Shown here in pieces: positions 24,200 through 37,574 of a DNA stretch of 64,000 nucleotides. The notes under the pieces were generated by a model that was given only the letters and a program-made list of their open reading frames with translations, had not been told where the DNA came from and made no database searches. The number at the start of each line of letters is the position of its first letter. The first letter of the stretch is position 1. The translations under genes were made by a program, and so were the position numbers. The stretch comes from Trichoplax sp. H2 (lineage: Eukaryota; Placozoa; Uniplacotomia; Trichoplacea): the NCBI GenBank assembly GCA_003344405.1, contig NOWV01000083.1, forward strand, positions 264,312-328,311. Direction: 5' to 3'.

Positions 24200-26045
24200 A
24201 TGACCAAATGTGGATATTTGAATACATTCTTGTCACTCAGAAAGTCACTTTACCGAGTCAGTTCTTATCGTCAGTTATCCAATTTTGCAGGAGCGTACGG
24301 TATGGAGTTGCAAGAAGTAGTAGTTAAACTGGAAAGGTTTGGTCCAAATTCTTTAGCTGAGAAATGGGATAATGTTGGATTGCTTGTTGAGCCAAGTAAA
24401 CCTCATTTAGTGAGAAAATTAATGATTACAAATGATTTAACCGAAGCTGTCTTAAAAGAATCTATTGCCGAAAAAGCAGATATGATCTTATCGTATCATC
24501 CGCCTATATTTGCTCCGTTAAAGAAGTTGACCAACTCTTCTGTGAAAGAGAGGATATTAGTTAGTGCAATTGAAAACAGGATTGCTGTTTATTCTCCTCA
24601 TACGATATATGATTCATTAAAAGGTATGTACCTTGTAAAATATGTATACGTACGGTAACCGACCTGGATTGAACGGTGTACTCGCAAGCTTATGTCTAGC
24701 GACTAGTAAGGGAACTTGGGTAGTCCCCGATATAACTTACAGTAATTGCGAAATACTTATTCTTAGACGATAAATACTAAAATTTCTGAACTATTATACA
24801 TGAAGAGCCTTAATTTAAAATGAGAGCATATTACTGTATAGTGTATACTTGCAGATATTTGTGCAGACTTTAGGTCTAAAATTGGCTCGACTTAAAACAA
24901 CAACTTTGTTAGCTTGTTTAAATGATACTACGGGTGATAATCTTAGGAACTGACCTAATTATATAAGCCACATCGTTACAATTAAAAGGTTTATCTTTGA
25001 TTAGGCGGGGTTACGGACTGGTTAGCATCGTGCCTAGGGGAATATACTACGCAACCAGTCATTCCTTTCTTTGATGAGAGTGCCAGTGGATATTACAAGC
25101 TAGAAATGTATATTAGCAAAGATAAGCAACACAATTGGTCAGAAGTACTAAATAATTACAATAAAGAAAACTCAGTTCAGGACATAATTGTATCTGATCT
25201 TGTGTGAGTGTAGATTTTCTGTTCATCAAATGATACAGCACTCCTAAACATCTTTTAATTTTACTTTAATTACTTAGAGATCCTAAAGGTTGCGTTAAAT
25301 ATGGAATTACGTGTTCCAGATCTGGGATGTTTCAGATTCTAGATTCGTACCATGAAATGTTTGATAGAAATGATAACCTACAAATTACTAAGCTTTCTAG
25401 TGTAAGTTAATCTTCAGATTTCGTACAATTAATACAATTCATGTTTTAAGGTCTACTTATTTAATTATTACTTACAATGTGTTACCGTATACTGCTATTG
25501 TTTAGAAACCAATTCTAGGTACTGGATCTGGACGTATTTGTCGTTTGGTAGAGCCTGTATCTTTACAATTATTGATAGCTCAAGTAAAGAAACATTTAAA
25601 CTTATCATCATTGAGGCTTGCTGCAGATTTTTATAAACCTTTAAGCGTAATGGAAATCTCGGTATTTTTAAGAAAAGTCGTTTCTTATTAATACGGTAAC
25701 TAGAAGGACAGAATACTTTATTTAAATATTAAAATTGCGCTTATTTGTTAGGAAAGACAAGAGCATATCACAAAGAAGTTAATCCGAACGGTAGCCGTGG
25801 TTGCTGGAGCAGGTGGTTCCTTGCTAAAAGGTGTAAAAGCTGATCTTTATCTAACGGGAGAGATGTCTCATCATGATGTTTTAGCTGCTGTCGCAAGTGG
25901 GACGTGTGTCTTGCTATGTGACCACACTAATACTGAACGTGGTTACCTCTTTAATAAGTTAAAATTGGACTTAGGATCACTACTAGATAATAGAATCGAA
26001 ATTATTACTTCTAAAGTCGATGGAGACCCTTTGGCCGTGATATAA
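24200..26045 (+). CDS. NIF3L1: NIF3-like protein 1
   Basis: Conserved dimetal-fold protein of the NIF3/DUF34 family, present in all domains of life; its catalytic role is unsettled. Exons: 24200-24623, 25005-25203, 25278-25401, 25506-25646 and 25752-26045. Phases agree and give 393 residues. Diagnostic blocks are WDNVGLLVEPS, ITNDLTEAVL, MILSYHPPIFAPLKKLT (metal-binding His), YSPHTIYDSL, ADLYLTGEMSHHD and DHTNTERGY, the last two with the C-terminal metal ligands. The basic N-terminus before MELQEVVVKLERF could be a mitochondrial presequence. Translation could also start at that inner Met (24302). The donor of exon 4 (GTAATG) is weak but phase and homology support it. Confidence 0.93.
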
Positions 26046-28623
26046 GGAAACGATTTTAACTGCATGTCTACCGTTTTATTTTAAATCCGACAATAATTAT
26101 ATGCTGGAGATCATTATCCCCAACGTGCAAATCGAGTCATTTATTGAAAACTACGGTAATAACAGTCAATATTCGCATTTATAACAACGATGCACCTGTT
26201 CCGATTTCATTTGCTTTGATTCAACGTCTTCGATATATTTTTCAACAAGGAAGAAAGAACATGAAAATTGATAAACTCAGTATGACAATGACAAATGTTT
26301 TGGCTAATCTTTCTACTTAGTGTTCATTATTAATTTGTTTGGTTCCGATAATAGTAAATTAGCCCACGTATACATTTTAGCATTACTGACTTGAGTACTA
26401 CTAGTGGCAGATTGTTTCATTTCAAAGTTTTAGGATATTTTAATATGCAAGCTACCTGTAGTTGCAAATCCGTGTAGAGTTTGAATATCGGATGCTTGCA
26501 TTCTAATAAAGCGTGTAATGCGCTTCAATCATTGTACTGAGGTACTCAATAAAGTATATACTACACTGACAGTTTCTGCTGCTAACATAACTATTCACTC
26601 CAGCAACTATGCCTGTTCAGTGCTCAGGGACACTTCCGTTTGCATAATACTATAGCAAGTAATAGTAATGTAACAGGTAGGCTTTGCGAACCTTATGCAA
26701 CATGGTACATCTTAAAGTTAGACATTTGTTACAGTTTTTCACCTGTTGCCTGTCCATCTCAGTCTATCAATTACGAATGAGTTTCTTTTTATTATTAGTT
26801 AGTTAAGTGATAAACTGACATAATATTTATTTTTTTAGTACAGTAGTTATACAATGATATTTAATTACTGTTCTAATTAATATATGAGCTCAGAACTTCT
26901 TGTTACATAAATATTATGTAACATAATGCAACACGTTACTGTAGTACTGTACAGTACTGTATTAACAGATGTAAATGCAAATATACACTGTACTGTACAC
27001 TCAGTGTACAGTAGCCCTAACCATTTTGCATAAATTACTTTGAACACTTCGTTTAAGCTGTCCTACCGTTACATTAGGCGCGAGATGGACGATTTCTTGA
27101 TTTTTTTTAGATATGTCAATACATGTGCACAGTGCTCAGTACTCAGTGACCTTATTTTGTTGTACATGATCTCGAAAATCCTTGCACATAAAGCGTATCC
27201 AATATTATTTGTAAGTACAGATATATAAACATCTCCATAATTTAAAACCAAGTATTTTTCTTGTATTTAGGATATACGTATATCATACACGTTGAAGCTA
27301 GCAAAACGCTATTCTTAAAATTTTTGACCATGATCAGTACATTAATCAAGTATAATAGAACATCAAATTTTATTATCATTTTTCACGTTTCTTCCGTTGC
27401 CTGTTTAAGGTTGTTATTTACATATATTCTTTTCAAAAAAATTTTTTAATTCTCTACTACATCACTCTTGCCACTTGGCTTGTATAAATTCAAATTAATA
27501 CGATTCATAATTTCTGGGATCCATATAAATAGATTACCGTAGTACCTTGATAACGATACGGGTGCTTACGGCACATGATTGACCTTTACTCACAATATCT
27601 GCACTCTGCAATCACGTAGATGATACAGGGACTTCATTTGTTAATTTCTTTAGTGAAAGAAATGATGCAATTCTTAAATCTTAACGGGCAAATAATCTTG
27701 TTATATAAACGAATTACACTTTTAAGTATCATACGAGGCCATACTCCATAAATTATAATGTCTCTATTTTCCTGCAATCATTGCAGCATTCATCAAATAA
27801 ATTTTATTATAATTATTCTCCTTCCGATTATTGAATACATTATAGTAATCACTAGATGGTTTCACGGGGGTTGTTGTTGAATAACTATGAAATCTTATGT
27901 GGGGTGTGTCCCTCAATAAAGATAGTTTAATAATATATATAATAACTATTAAATTAATCGTAGCGTAAAATAATAAAAATTTGCATATTTTTAGTTTACA
28001 GTTAGTCAGAGCTACTTAAACATTTTCAATACGCCGTACGTATCTATGATCCGGCTTATACGTATTTCCAGTTAATTGAAAGTACATACTGTATATCATC
28101 ACATCTAGAATTGATACACAAAAAAAAGTCGATCGGAGTGAGAATTAAGTTATCTTGGTCATCTGAGATAAAGTCTGACTTATCGATATAAATATGAAAT
28201 ATCTACCATACAAGACATGCTTTAAGCTTATAAATCTTGTTTATTTTGTCAGATAACTAAGTAATTTACGGTCGTATCCGCTATCCAAGAATCACTTGTC
28301 ATAAATAGAGGGTTGCACTATCAAGCACAAACCCAATCCTAACATTAGTCGCAAACGCTATATAAGCATAGTGTAGTAAACACTTTCATGCATTTTTGCA
28401 AATGTAATTCAGAATATTACATATCTATTCAGAGCATTATGAACTTCGATTATATCGGCAACGTTTAAATAACTACTATTTAAAAATTTAAAAGCCATTA
28501 CAAATCTCGATATGCATAATATACTCAAAACTGATATTTATTATTTATGAATAATATAAATGCTCTTTGTATGAACTTTTTGCGATTTCACTTTGGCGTA
28601 TTGCATTATTTAGCTTTTAAAAT
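26046..28623. other. Intergenic, tail-to-tail gap NIF3L1 / NUDT19-A
   Basis: 2.6-kb gap. An ATG-poor open frame at about 26075-26321 has a protein-like end (APVPISFALIQRLRY) but no recognised family. A TACTGTA island lies at about 26938-27013, the clearest one not beside a known 5' end. Nothing else was recognised. Confidence 0.5.
26938..27013. repeat. TACTGTA/TACAGTA island
   Basis: Closely spaced GTACTGTAC, GTACAGTAC and TGTACAGTA words between two gene 3' ends. Islands of this kind elsewhere in the window sit at 5' ends, so an unannotated promoter nearby is possible. Confidence 0.7.
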
Positions 28624-30886
28624 TTACAGTTTTGAGCTATCAGATTGTACATTTTGCCATTCTAGGTAAGGTACTTTATGACCATCGATAGAAAAATTTT
28701 CTGGTAATACTTCCACGCGATAGGTGGTTACATAGTTAGACTTATCCCGTTTTTCATATTCTACACGATTTACTCTTTCAGATGATATTCTCAATTCAGA
28801 GATACTCTTATTCGAAGTGATGCGTCGATTACTTTCTTGCTGTTCGTCTTCTGGATATAAAGAGTCACCAGGCAGCAACGACTATTTATTAAATTAACAC
28901 AGTGAGGTAAGGGCTATCCGCAAAATACTCTTCGGTAGACTTATGGAAAAATAATGATTGCGGCAGTATAGTTACAAAATAAATAAAATTACGCTATGTA
29001 AATACTTACAAGGAGTCCATCCTTGCATTGATAGTGAATAGGAAGATATTGTTTCGTTGGAAAATTCATGGCCCTATGTCTAGCAAACTGCAAAATTTCT
29101 GGTACAGTGTGGAAGCTATATCCGTAAGGTAGAAGAAAGTACTCACTAAACAATTGTAGGAACAATATACGCTATAGTTTATCAAGAGTGAAATTTCAGA
29201 ATTATCGAAAATCTACCATCCGGTCTAGCTAAGCTTAGTTAATTTAAAAGAACAGGCTATCTACTACGTAAGACACTTAAGATTTCGCTTCACCTCCTAC
29301 ATAAAAACAATTCTAAAATGCGACACTGCATACATTGTTTAATTAAATTCATTTACTTGCATAATCTGCTCAATTCATATGTTTGAGGTGGAGCCAGAAA
29401 GATCTTTTTGATTGCATGACTCTTTAGTGCTTCTTCTGGAGTTGTCCACTAATTTTAGTTTAGCGATGGTAAGTTGTAATTAGACAAAATTATTTATAGA
29501 ATTATTTATCAGGTATATGGAACCACTAAAAATTGAAGGATGCGAAGTATGCTAAAGTATTAAAATATGCTAATTCTCGCTTTAAATCGTTGCAGCGTAT
29601 CTTATACTAGCATAGAAATATATGTCCTATAATACGAGAAGTACAGTATATAGAGCTCTTCCAAGACTTATTTGCATGATAGCGAGACTAATATCAGAAG
29701 AAGTAAAGTACTTACATGCAAATAGGTTATTTCCGCCTGATCCTGTGATGCATTAATTTCACCTTCTGCACAGCATATAAAAAATGCAGTGTCGAATCGC
29801 TTGGGATAAGTTCTCGGAGTTAACCAGTTAGACCATTCATATAATGACCAAATATCTGGCAATGAATTGAAGTGTCTGTATTTAAAAAGTGATAATTGTT
29901 GTATTAAAAATGTGTAATAAATACAATGGTTATGAACTATGAGTGATTTATGAGGTTTACAATTATTTTAATTTCGTCTTCTGGCTATAAAACGATGCAT
30001 AGTTACCTGCATAACTTGAGAAAATTGGAAGAATCTTCATTGACTAGGCGCCTCCAGTACTGGAGTTGCTGAATTGGCAAGTTATGAGCACTTCCAATGT
30101 TACCATGTGATCCGTCTACGGGTAAGCGATTGTGTCTAAAGTTGCGAAGTAATAGAACTCCAGATTCTTCAAATGTTTCCCTTATTGCACAAATGCGTAA
30201 TCCAATGTCAGCTGGAATACACGATTGCCTTAGCTTGTTGTAGCAATCGCAACGAGGTAGACAGCTTTTAGGCAAGCTCTGCAAAATTTCTTGCCAATCG
30301 AAATATTGGCAAAACAGATCACGCCACTGCTCACTAAAATCTGTATCTTCAACCTTTCCACCGGGGAAAACACAGGCATTTGGCTGAAATTACGATTAAG
30401 ATATTGGTTATATATCATTACCGGATATACAGTACAAGATTTAGTATTGTGCCTTCAGCACTAATGATTTTGCAGTACAACATTGATACATCGATTTAAC
30501 TAGATGTTATTCAAATCAGGCTTTGAATGCTGATAAAAGTAAATTAGATTGTAGGGTCGGGCACCGAAGCAAATTCTCCTAATTATAATTACTAGTATGT
30601 ACGTAAGTAATATGCGAGTATACAGTATACTGGACACGGCAGAATTTCATAATAAATGATTAACAGAATAAAAAGACTGGCCAGTCCAGGCCAGGAACGT
30701 ACTGTACTGTTTGCAGACTTATAAAGATCTAACCGCAGTAGAACTCTCGTGTGTCAAATAATTTACCATGAAAGAACTTTTACTACTTCGTTTCAGTAAT
30801 AGTGTCTCGTACTGAGAATGTGGTTTGCCATTAGAAGGAGAAATTAGAATCAATGTAGAAGCATCACTAGGGTTACTTTTCTTCAT
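28624..30886 (-). CDS. NUDT19: NUDT19-like acyl-CoA diphosphatase, paralogue A, with peroxisomal SKL tail
   Basis: Nudix hydrolase of the NUDT19/RP2 type, which in mammals cleaves CoA and acyl-CoA in peroxisomes. Exons: 28624-28881, 29010-29115, 29357-29448, 29716-29875, 30007-30383 and 30767-30886, giving 370 residues (human about 375). Exon 1 ends RSSKSSFM and joins PNACVFPGGK. The Nudix core RETFEESGV is at about 108-116 inside ADIGLRICAIRETFEESGVL. Later come LPDIWSLYEWSNWLTP, RFDTAFFICC, LAPPQTYELSRLCNF and LLPGDSLYPED. The protein ends SDSSKL, a canonical PTS1 signal, so peroxisomal import is likely. It is first of three paralogues with identical exon order and is in tandem with paralogue B. 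Confidence 0.93.
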
Positions 30887-31869
30887 CTTACTTGCGTATG
30901 GGCACTTAACCCAATCTTACTACTGCTGAATTATAAAACTATAATTAATTAATTATTAACGCCAATCTTCCTTGTTGGTAACATGGACCACAAGTGTCCA
31001 CAACCCTGGAGATATACCTTGAATACGCATGCGTGGTCGGGCCTAGTGTTAAGTGTATAATTTATTTATTTATATAGACAGTAAGCTCACAAAAATCCTG
31101 TACTCTAAAAATACTTCTTGTATAAAGCTTCTGTATTTTGCGATTAACATCTCTTAATCGCAATCGACAAAGACGTATTTTTGATATGCAAAACTTTAAT
31201 GCAACCTGAATTGATACTATAAACTGCAAATTCCGTAATGAACATTGTGTGATAAGCAGTAGTATTGATGAATTCTGAATACACAGTCCTAACGATTTAG
31301 TATTTTGTACTTTTATTTCTTTATCATCCTCGTATTTGTAAAGTCATGGACTAACTAGAAGAAGACCAGTTCTTCTTCTAGTAGTCCGTAGTAAAGTAAA
31401 GGCTCATATTACGTCCAATAAAGTATATATGTTGGAAATTTTGAGTGAGCAAGAATAATTTCCAGTAGCCAATCAGCGTAGTAAATACTGATAGATTCGG
31501 TGTTGATGAAAGTAACGCTACTTATTGTATAGGTGTATATTATTAAGAATTCAAATCTATAAGTACGTATCATAGTTAGCCAGGTATGACGCACTGCACG
31601 ATGACTCAAACATACCTTTTCTAGAATGCTTAATTATACTGTATTTTGGAAAGCACTGATTACAGCCATATACTATCGTGCCATCCATTTTGCGTTTCCA
31701 ATAATTAATAAATTAAATATCTTCGATGATCATTTTATCCGATACAAAGTATGAAACCCAGTTTTTATGCAAGAATAAGCAAGATAAAACATGAAAACTA
31801 AATTCGAATAATGCTAGTAAGACGCTAGGACCTATATAACATTTTATGTGTATATTCTTAATAATTCCA
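30887..31869. other. Intergenic, NUDT19-A to NUDT19-B
   Basis: About 1 kb between the start of paralogue A and the end of paralogue B, which run in the same direction. It contains a foldback element at about 31348-31384. No gene was recognised. Confidence 0.5.
31348..31384. repeat. Foldback element, imperfect stem
   Basis: Left arm ggactaactagaagaa and right arm ttcttctagtagtcc pair with one bulged base across a short loop, and are followed by gtagta. It resembles the GTCC-flanked foldbacks near 46277 and 62219. Confidence 0.65.
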
Positions 31870-34299
31870 TCAAAATAATTGCGGCGGTTTATGGCCGTCA
31901 GCAGTATTGATATTGCAATACAGAGTTGACCATGTATCATGACTTGGGTTAACTGTATTAGAATATTCTTCATGAAAGACGCAACGATACATATTTTCGG
32001 AGGAGCTGTTAACCTGCTCAATTGTCTCACTGTTCCTATTTATAAGTACAGCGTCTTCTCCAGGAGCTTCTCCTTCGTAATTTTGCAGAGAAAGTAAATC
32101 CAAAGGATACAGTGAATCTCCCGGCATTACGGTCTGAGAATTTTGAAAAAGCATCATTAAAATTATTACAGTATGTCAATTTATTGCCCTGGCTAGGGAT
32201 TTAATAAAAGAACTTCGTATGTCTAGCATAAAACATAAATTAACAATAAACTCTGCAGTGAATACTCTTCTTAGGTAAATCATCAATATGAGTTAAACAC
32301 TATGTTTATAACAACAACGATATTATCTTATGAGTATTTATCAAACGATGATAAAGGTCAATGAAAGAAAATATTATAGCCCGTATATTAACAGTGAATA
32401 AATATATTACATACCATATTGCCATCTTTGCATTTGACAAGTATCGGCAGATGCAGCAATGTCGGATGGTTACGAGCCCGGTTATACGAAAACTTCAAGA
32501 CTTCTTCAACTGAACTAAAGCTAATTAAAACTGAAGATGAGATTGCAATGTATACTACACTTAGAATAATTAATTTTGAATGTATGCATTCTTAAGTGTG
32601 ATGGCGCTTTTGTACTGTAATTTATACAAAAGGTTTTACATTCCTTGTAAAATTTATGCTGAGAGAAAAGCACTATTGTTAAGTTTACAAATATATACTT
32701 AAGCAATCTCGAGAGCTCCACGTTTTGAGGAGGAAATAGTAGTAGCTTCTTGCTTGCAAACTGTTGGAGTACGCCTAGTGGAGGAGTCCACTAGAGTATA
32801 AGATTAAATTAAATATCGTTAATTGGAATGCAATCCTACATTGAGTTAATATATTAGGTGATCTGAATTTGATAATATGAGTCTATATTACTCCAATCCA
32901 ATTATATACACAAGTAAGCAGTAGCAAGCACTAGATCTACGCTTTATGGTACATATTTATTATTGCATACACTAGATATACTCGTACATATTACAGCTAG
33001 ATACCAATAGCTTTATATTATCAATAGAAATTTAAAAATTATCGACCATTTTGTTTCTATCATAGCTAGAGTTGAGGTATTTATACTTATTACTCACGAA
33101 GGTTTTCGTGACTTCCCTAGCATCCTCAGACACATCATCCATTTGTTCAGTGCAACAAACAAAAAAACTAGTATTGAAGCGTTTCTTAAAACCTGGAGGT
33201 GTGAACCAGTTATTCCATTCATATAACGACCAAATATCTGGTAAAGCTTGCAATTCTCTAAATCATAGTACATGTAATTGTACAGTATGAGTACTATTAC
33301 TAGTACACAAAATATTATAACTAAACCGTTGTAGATTATAAAAATTCAGTTGTACATTAAAACGATTTTACAGGTTTGATAGCATTAAATGCCTAATATA
33401 CAGTACAGTACTAAGATAATATTAAATCATAAAAGTAAAGAAACCATAGATGTGCAGTGGATTATTACTAGATTTAACCAGTAATCCATAGATTTGCCTT
33501 TACCTACATAAATCCATAAACCTGGTAGCATTCTCACGTACCATAACCCTCCATTTATTAAGCTCTTCACTAGATATATTTATTGTACTAGCAAAGGTAC
33601 CTCCGGAATTACTTTCAGGTAGACCGTCAGTCAAGCTCCGTAATAGCAGTATTCCACTCTCTTCAAAAGTCTCGCGAATAGCAGAAATACGTAGTCCGAT
33701 ATCAGTCGTTAAACTCGAATCTCTCGACCTAGTATACAAGGACGTACGAGGATCACAGGTTTTTGGTAAGCTTTCAATTAAGTTGAGCCAATCTACTTCT
33801 TTCTGATAAATGTTTTTCCAGTCATCACTAAAATCAGCTTTATCGATCATTCCTCCAGGAAATACCGCAGCTCGAGGCTAAAATTAATAGAAAATACAAT
33901 ATCTATCGTTAAATTCTTAATAACTATGGGACGTATGCTTGATTAAGTCGTGAATTACCCAATCTTTCAGTGCAACAAGATATGACTAACAGCAAGTAAC
34001 ATCAAAATTCAACTATGCTATGGGATATAACATGCTAGTTAGCTACGTGATTTACTATTTATCAGGTTTTAATCAGGCAATATATGACGCAAGTACTGTA
34101 CTGTATATGTATTGACACTGTCTGTAATAATCTAACAGTAAGTAATCTTCAGATTAGGTTGTACCATGAATGAACTACGGCTGCTTCTTTCCACCATAAG
34201 CACCTGAAGATTATTTGCAGATTTTGATGCTCGCTGACTGCTACGAGCTAACAGAATAAGCGTTGCTGCTTCATAAATCGCACTTTTGTTCCGGCTCAT
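31870..34299 (-). CDS. NUDT19-like Nudix hydrolase, paralogue B, no PTS1
   Basis: Exons: 31870-32133, 32415-32520, 32699-32790, 33098-33257, 33504-33877 and 34165-34299. Phases agree and give 376 residues. It has the same six-exon layout as paralogue A, with equal exon 3, 4 and 5 lengths (160, 92, 106). Exon 1 ends SSRSSFM and joins PRAAVFPGGM. The Nudix core RETFEESGI is intact at about 113-121. Other family blocks are LPDIWSLYEWNNWFTPP, PPQNVELSRLLNF and VMPGDSLYPLD. The C-terminus GHKPPQLF lacks a PTS1 tripeptide, so its location probably differs from paralogue A. It is closer to C than to A in sequence. It lies head-to-head with paralogue C. Confidence 0.92.
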
Positions 34300-34743
34300 G
34301 ACGATCGTAAACCTTGATATTTAGATTAGCTAATTAGACTAGAACAAAATTATATTATGATGTTATATTTGACTCTCAATGAAGCACTCCTCTGTCAACG
34401 CCCAACTGCAAGTGCTGAGTGCCTTATTATCATAGGCATACAGTAGAGGTAAGATTACAGTACTTCTGTTACAGTGTACGTACTGTACACTGTACTGTAC
34501 ACTGTGTACAGTAAAGATTTGATTCAAATTTGTAACCTCTGACAGGTCTAGTTCAGACAGCGAGGAAAAAGATAGTTTTTGCCATGATGCAAGCATCTCA
34601 GTATCACGAATTATTCTAAAGTCAATATGCTGAGCAACACGTATTTACTACATTCTTATTGACGTATTTATAAGAGGTGATACTTAGTATGGCAAAGATT
34701 AATTATTAATTAATTATTAAAAATTCTCCAAATTCATTATTCA
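34300..34743. promoter_or_regulatory. Divergent intergenic region, NUDT19-B / NUDT19-C
   Basis: 444-bp shared upstream region of two paralogues. It holds a TACTGTA/TGTACAGTA island at about 34456-34513. The inverted arrangement suggests one duplication was inverted or that both copies share a bidirectional promoter. Confidence 0.55.
34456..34513. repeat. TACTGTA/TACAGTA island
   Basis: Run of GTACTGTACAC, TGTACTGTAC and TGTACAGTA words in the short gap between the starts of two divergent NUDT19 paralogues. Confidence 0.75.
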
Positions 34744-37574
34744 ATGACACGAAAGAAGAGCTTATTCTACGAGGCTGCAACTTTGATACTGGTTGCTCAT
34801 GGCGATGCTACTAATAAATTTCAGGATATTACACGTAATGTAATTAAGAGGTCTGCCCCGAAAGTTTTAATGGTACAACGCAGCAGTCAAAGTTCTTTCA
34901 TGGTACGAATACTAATTCGAGATTGTAATTTAGATATTTGCAGTCGCTGTGTCGATCATACGATATTTCATTATAGCGTATCCGTACACACGTAGATAAA
35001 CTGCGAAATACGAGTACGTAATCTTGCAGTAGTCACGAATTTTTTACTTTTCTTTAGATCATAGATTTCGTTTTTTTTATGGGTAGAGGCCAGACTAGAG
35101 TTTCTACCTACAATACTTTTTGTATAGCTCTACTGTAGATTAGAGCTCTTATCTAAAATCAATATCTACTAATGATTTTATTTTAATTTAATTAATTATT
35201 AATTTATTTTATTTATAAAGCCGAGTGCGGGCGTGTTTCCTGGTGGTAGGACTGACAAGGTCGATTTCAGTCCTGAATGGAAGGACATATACACCCAAAA
35301 GGTTAGCTGGCAATCAATTTTGGACAGTTTACCGAAAAGCTGCGATCCCCGACCACCTATATACACTAGAGTGATAAAAGACGTAATTTTGCCTTCCGAC
35401 ATTGGATTTCGTATTTGTGCTATCCGAGAAACGTTCGAAGAAAGTGGATTACTGTTATTAAGAAATAATCCAGATGGCGCATTCATAGATAATCCTGCAG
35501 CACAATATGCTAGCTGCATTACGTTGACACTATCCGAGTTACAGAAATGGCGAAAGATTATTCGACAAGATGCATCGCAGTTTCTAAGGTTATGCAGGTA
35601 CGTTTGCTCAAATTGCTGTAATACGTATGTATTGTATCGAATAACAATATCTAAAATTTCGCCAGATCTCTAAGTAGTTTCTGCAGTACGATGATATAGA
35701 GAAAGCATCCATAACGATGAATTTACAATTATGAAGTCATATTTGTAATGCAGGAATTTTTGACTATAACTCTCGGTAGAGAATTAGAGGCTGTGCCTGA
35801 TATTTGGTCGCTACATGATTGGAGTAACTGGTTCACGCCTGCCGGGTACTCCAAACGCTTTGACACGGCTTTTTTTCTATGCTGCCTAAAAAATACGAAG
35901 GACCTAATAAATGATTCGGATTCTGAAGTCAGGAAATCATTCGTATGTTGTTACTATAGTTTTCAATAACATTATAATCTAACATTTAAAACTAGATAGC
36001 AAATGATTAATTTAAGCTGATTATATATAATTATATTATTAATCGAGGGGATAAATAATTATCTCTAGACAATCTTATATGTACTCGTTTACATGTAATT
36101 AGAAATTCCAATAGACGAGAAATTTTAATCTTAATCTTGTTAGCTAAACGTTAGTCTTGCGATGAGCAAGGTGTCGTCACGAGTACGTATAAGATAGTCT
36201 AGAAATGATTATTTACCCTCTTGATGCAAACATTTACTATAAAAACAAGAAGTAGATATCTGAAGTATAGTATTATTCTTTTAAAGGTATTTAAATTCTG
36301 CGAATTAATTGTTCTTCGGAATTCTTGGAAAATATTTTTTAATGGTTTAGTGGAGTAAACCTTCGGAAGTACTACGGTACCATGTAAACAAAGAATTATT
36401 TCTGTATCCTCCACAGATTCATGAGCTATCGAGGTTGCTTAAGTAAGTGTATAGTCGTCACTGATTAACTCCTTAAAATCATGACGGTACCCTTACGGGT
36501 TCGTAAAGATAATAACAATACTAATTGTTAGACTGTCCTATACAGATATTAATGAAATAACTTTTACTTCTATCATATACTCATGAACAGATTTTATTCT
36601 AGACATTATATTAATTGCAGCATTGAAAGTGAAAGATTTGCAATCCTATAAAGCAATGTAGTACTAATAGCTGTTACAATACCTGTGTGAGCTTATTACC
36701 TCGTGAAGATTATTGTATTATTGTTAATGCTAATCATGCCGTAATACTGTACTCAGTTTTTGTAGTATCATCTTACAGTATCTAACATTGAAATTGCAGA
36801 ATCTGGCGGTATTTTGCTTAGAATCTAAATACGTAAGCTTGAAACTTAGCAATCTCATTATTTGGCTTGTTTGTGTATTTACAGCTTTGAAACCGTGCAA
36901 GAATTATTGTCATTTTCTCATCATCGACCTAGAAATCATAGTACTTTGCAATATTTGACGGTACCAATCAAATGCAAGAACGGCACTATTGTAAGTATAT
37001 CTGTATATACAAACTTCATAAATATCTGATAAGTTCATACGTATTTGCAATTCATCTTATTGCACTGGTGTTGATATAGAAGATACCGAATTTCAGTAAT
37101 ACTATCAAAGATTTATTTACTATTCACACCGTTGTAATCGAATTCTTTACTGTAGAAAATAGTAGCAAATAGACTCTTGGATAAAATGAATACATCATTT
37201 CTCATTCTTAGCTTACAGGCTAACAGTTATTAATACCAATATGCATACATAAAAGTAATCATATCGACATTGTATGTATTCAACCAATATCACAGACTGT
37301 TTTAAGTGGCGATTCGCTATATCCTATGGATAAGCGACCAATTAGAGAAAATATTTTGGTACCAGAAGATGAAATTTGGTATGGAGAATTGATAAATAGA
37401 GAAGAAGATACGATTGAACAACTGAATGCCTCCAGTACACATTTGCATCGATACGTTTTTCCTAACTTCATGGAACCATTCTCTAAACTTAAAGAAAGTT
37501 CGGTATCTATTGTTCCTTATGCAAATACCCGTCTATTAGATGGTCACAAGCCATTGCAATTATCTTGGCTATAA
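34744..37574 (+). CDS. NUDT19-like Nudix hydrolase, paralogue C, no canonical PTS1
   Basis: Exons: 34744-34902, 35221-35597, 35780-35942, 36351-36442, 36885-36990 and 37296-37574. Phases agree and give 391 residues. Exon 2 (377 nt) has the same length as in paralogue A, and exons 4 and 5 (92, 106) match both others. Exon 1 starts MTRKKSLFYEAATLILVA and ends QSSFM. The Nudix core RETFEESGL is at about 122-130. Further blocks are VPDIWSLHDWSNWFTPAGY, RFDTAFFLCC, LYPPQIHELSRLLNF and LSGDSLYPMD. It ends GHKPLQLSWL; SWL is not a canonical PTS1. The exon 6 region is longer than in A and more acidic. Confidence 0.92.

Noticed and set aside
26101-26178. Short ATG frame MLEIIIPNVQIESF right after NIF3L1
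   Set aside because: No family match; the suggested donor joins nothing convincing. Probably 3' UTR.
35748-35779. Earlier start of NUDT19-C exon 3 at the AG before gaattttt
   Set aside because: That phase runs into a stop at once. The acceptor ending at 35779 gives RELEAVPDIW, matching paralogue B (RELQALPDIW).
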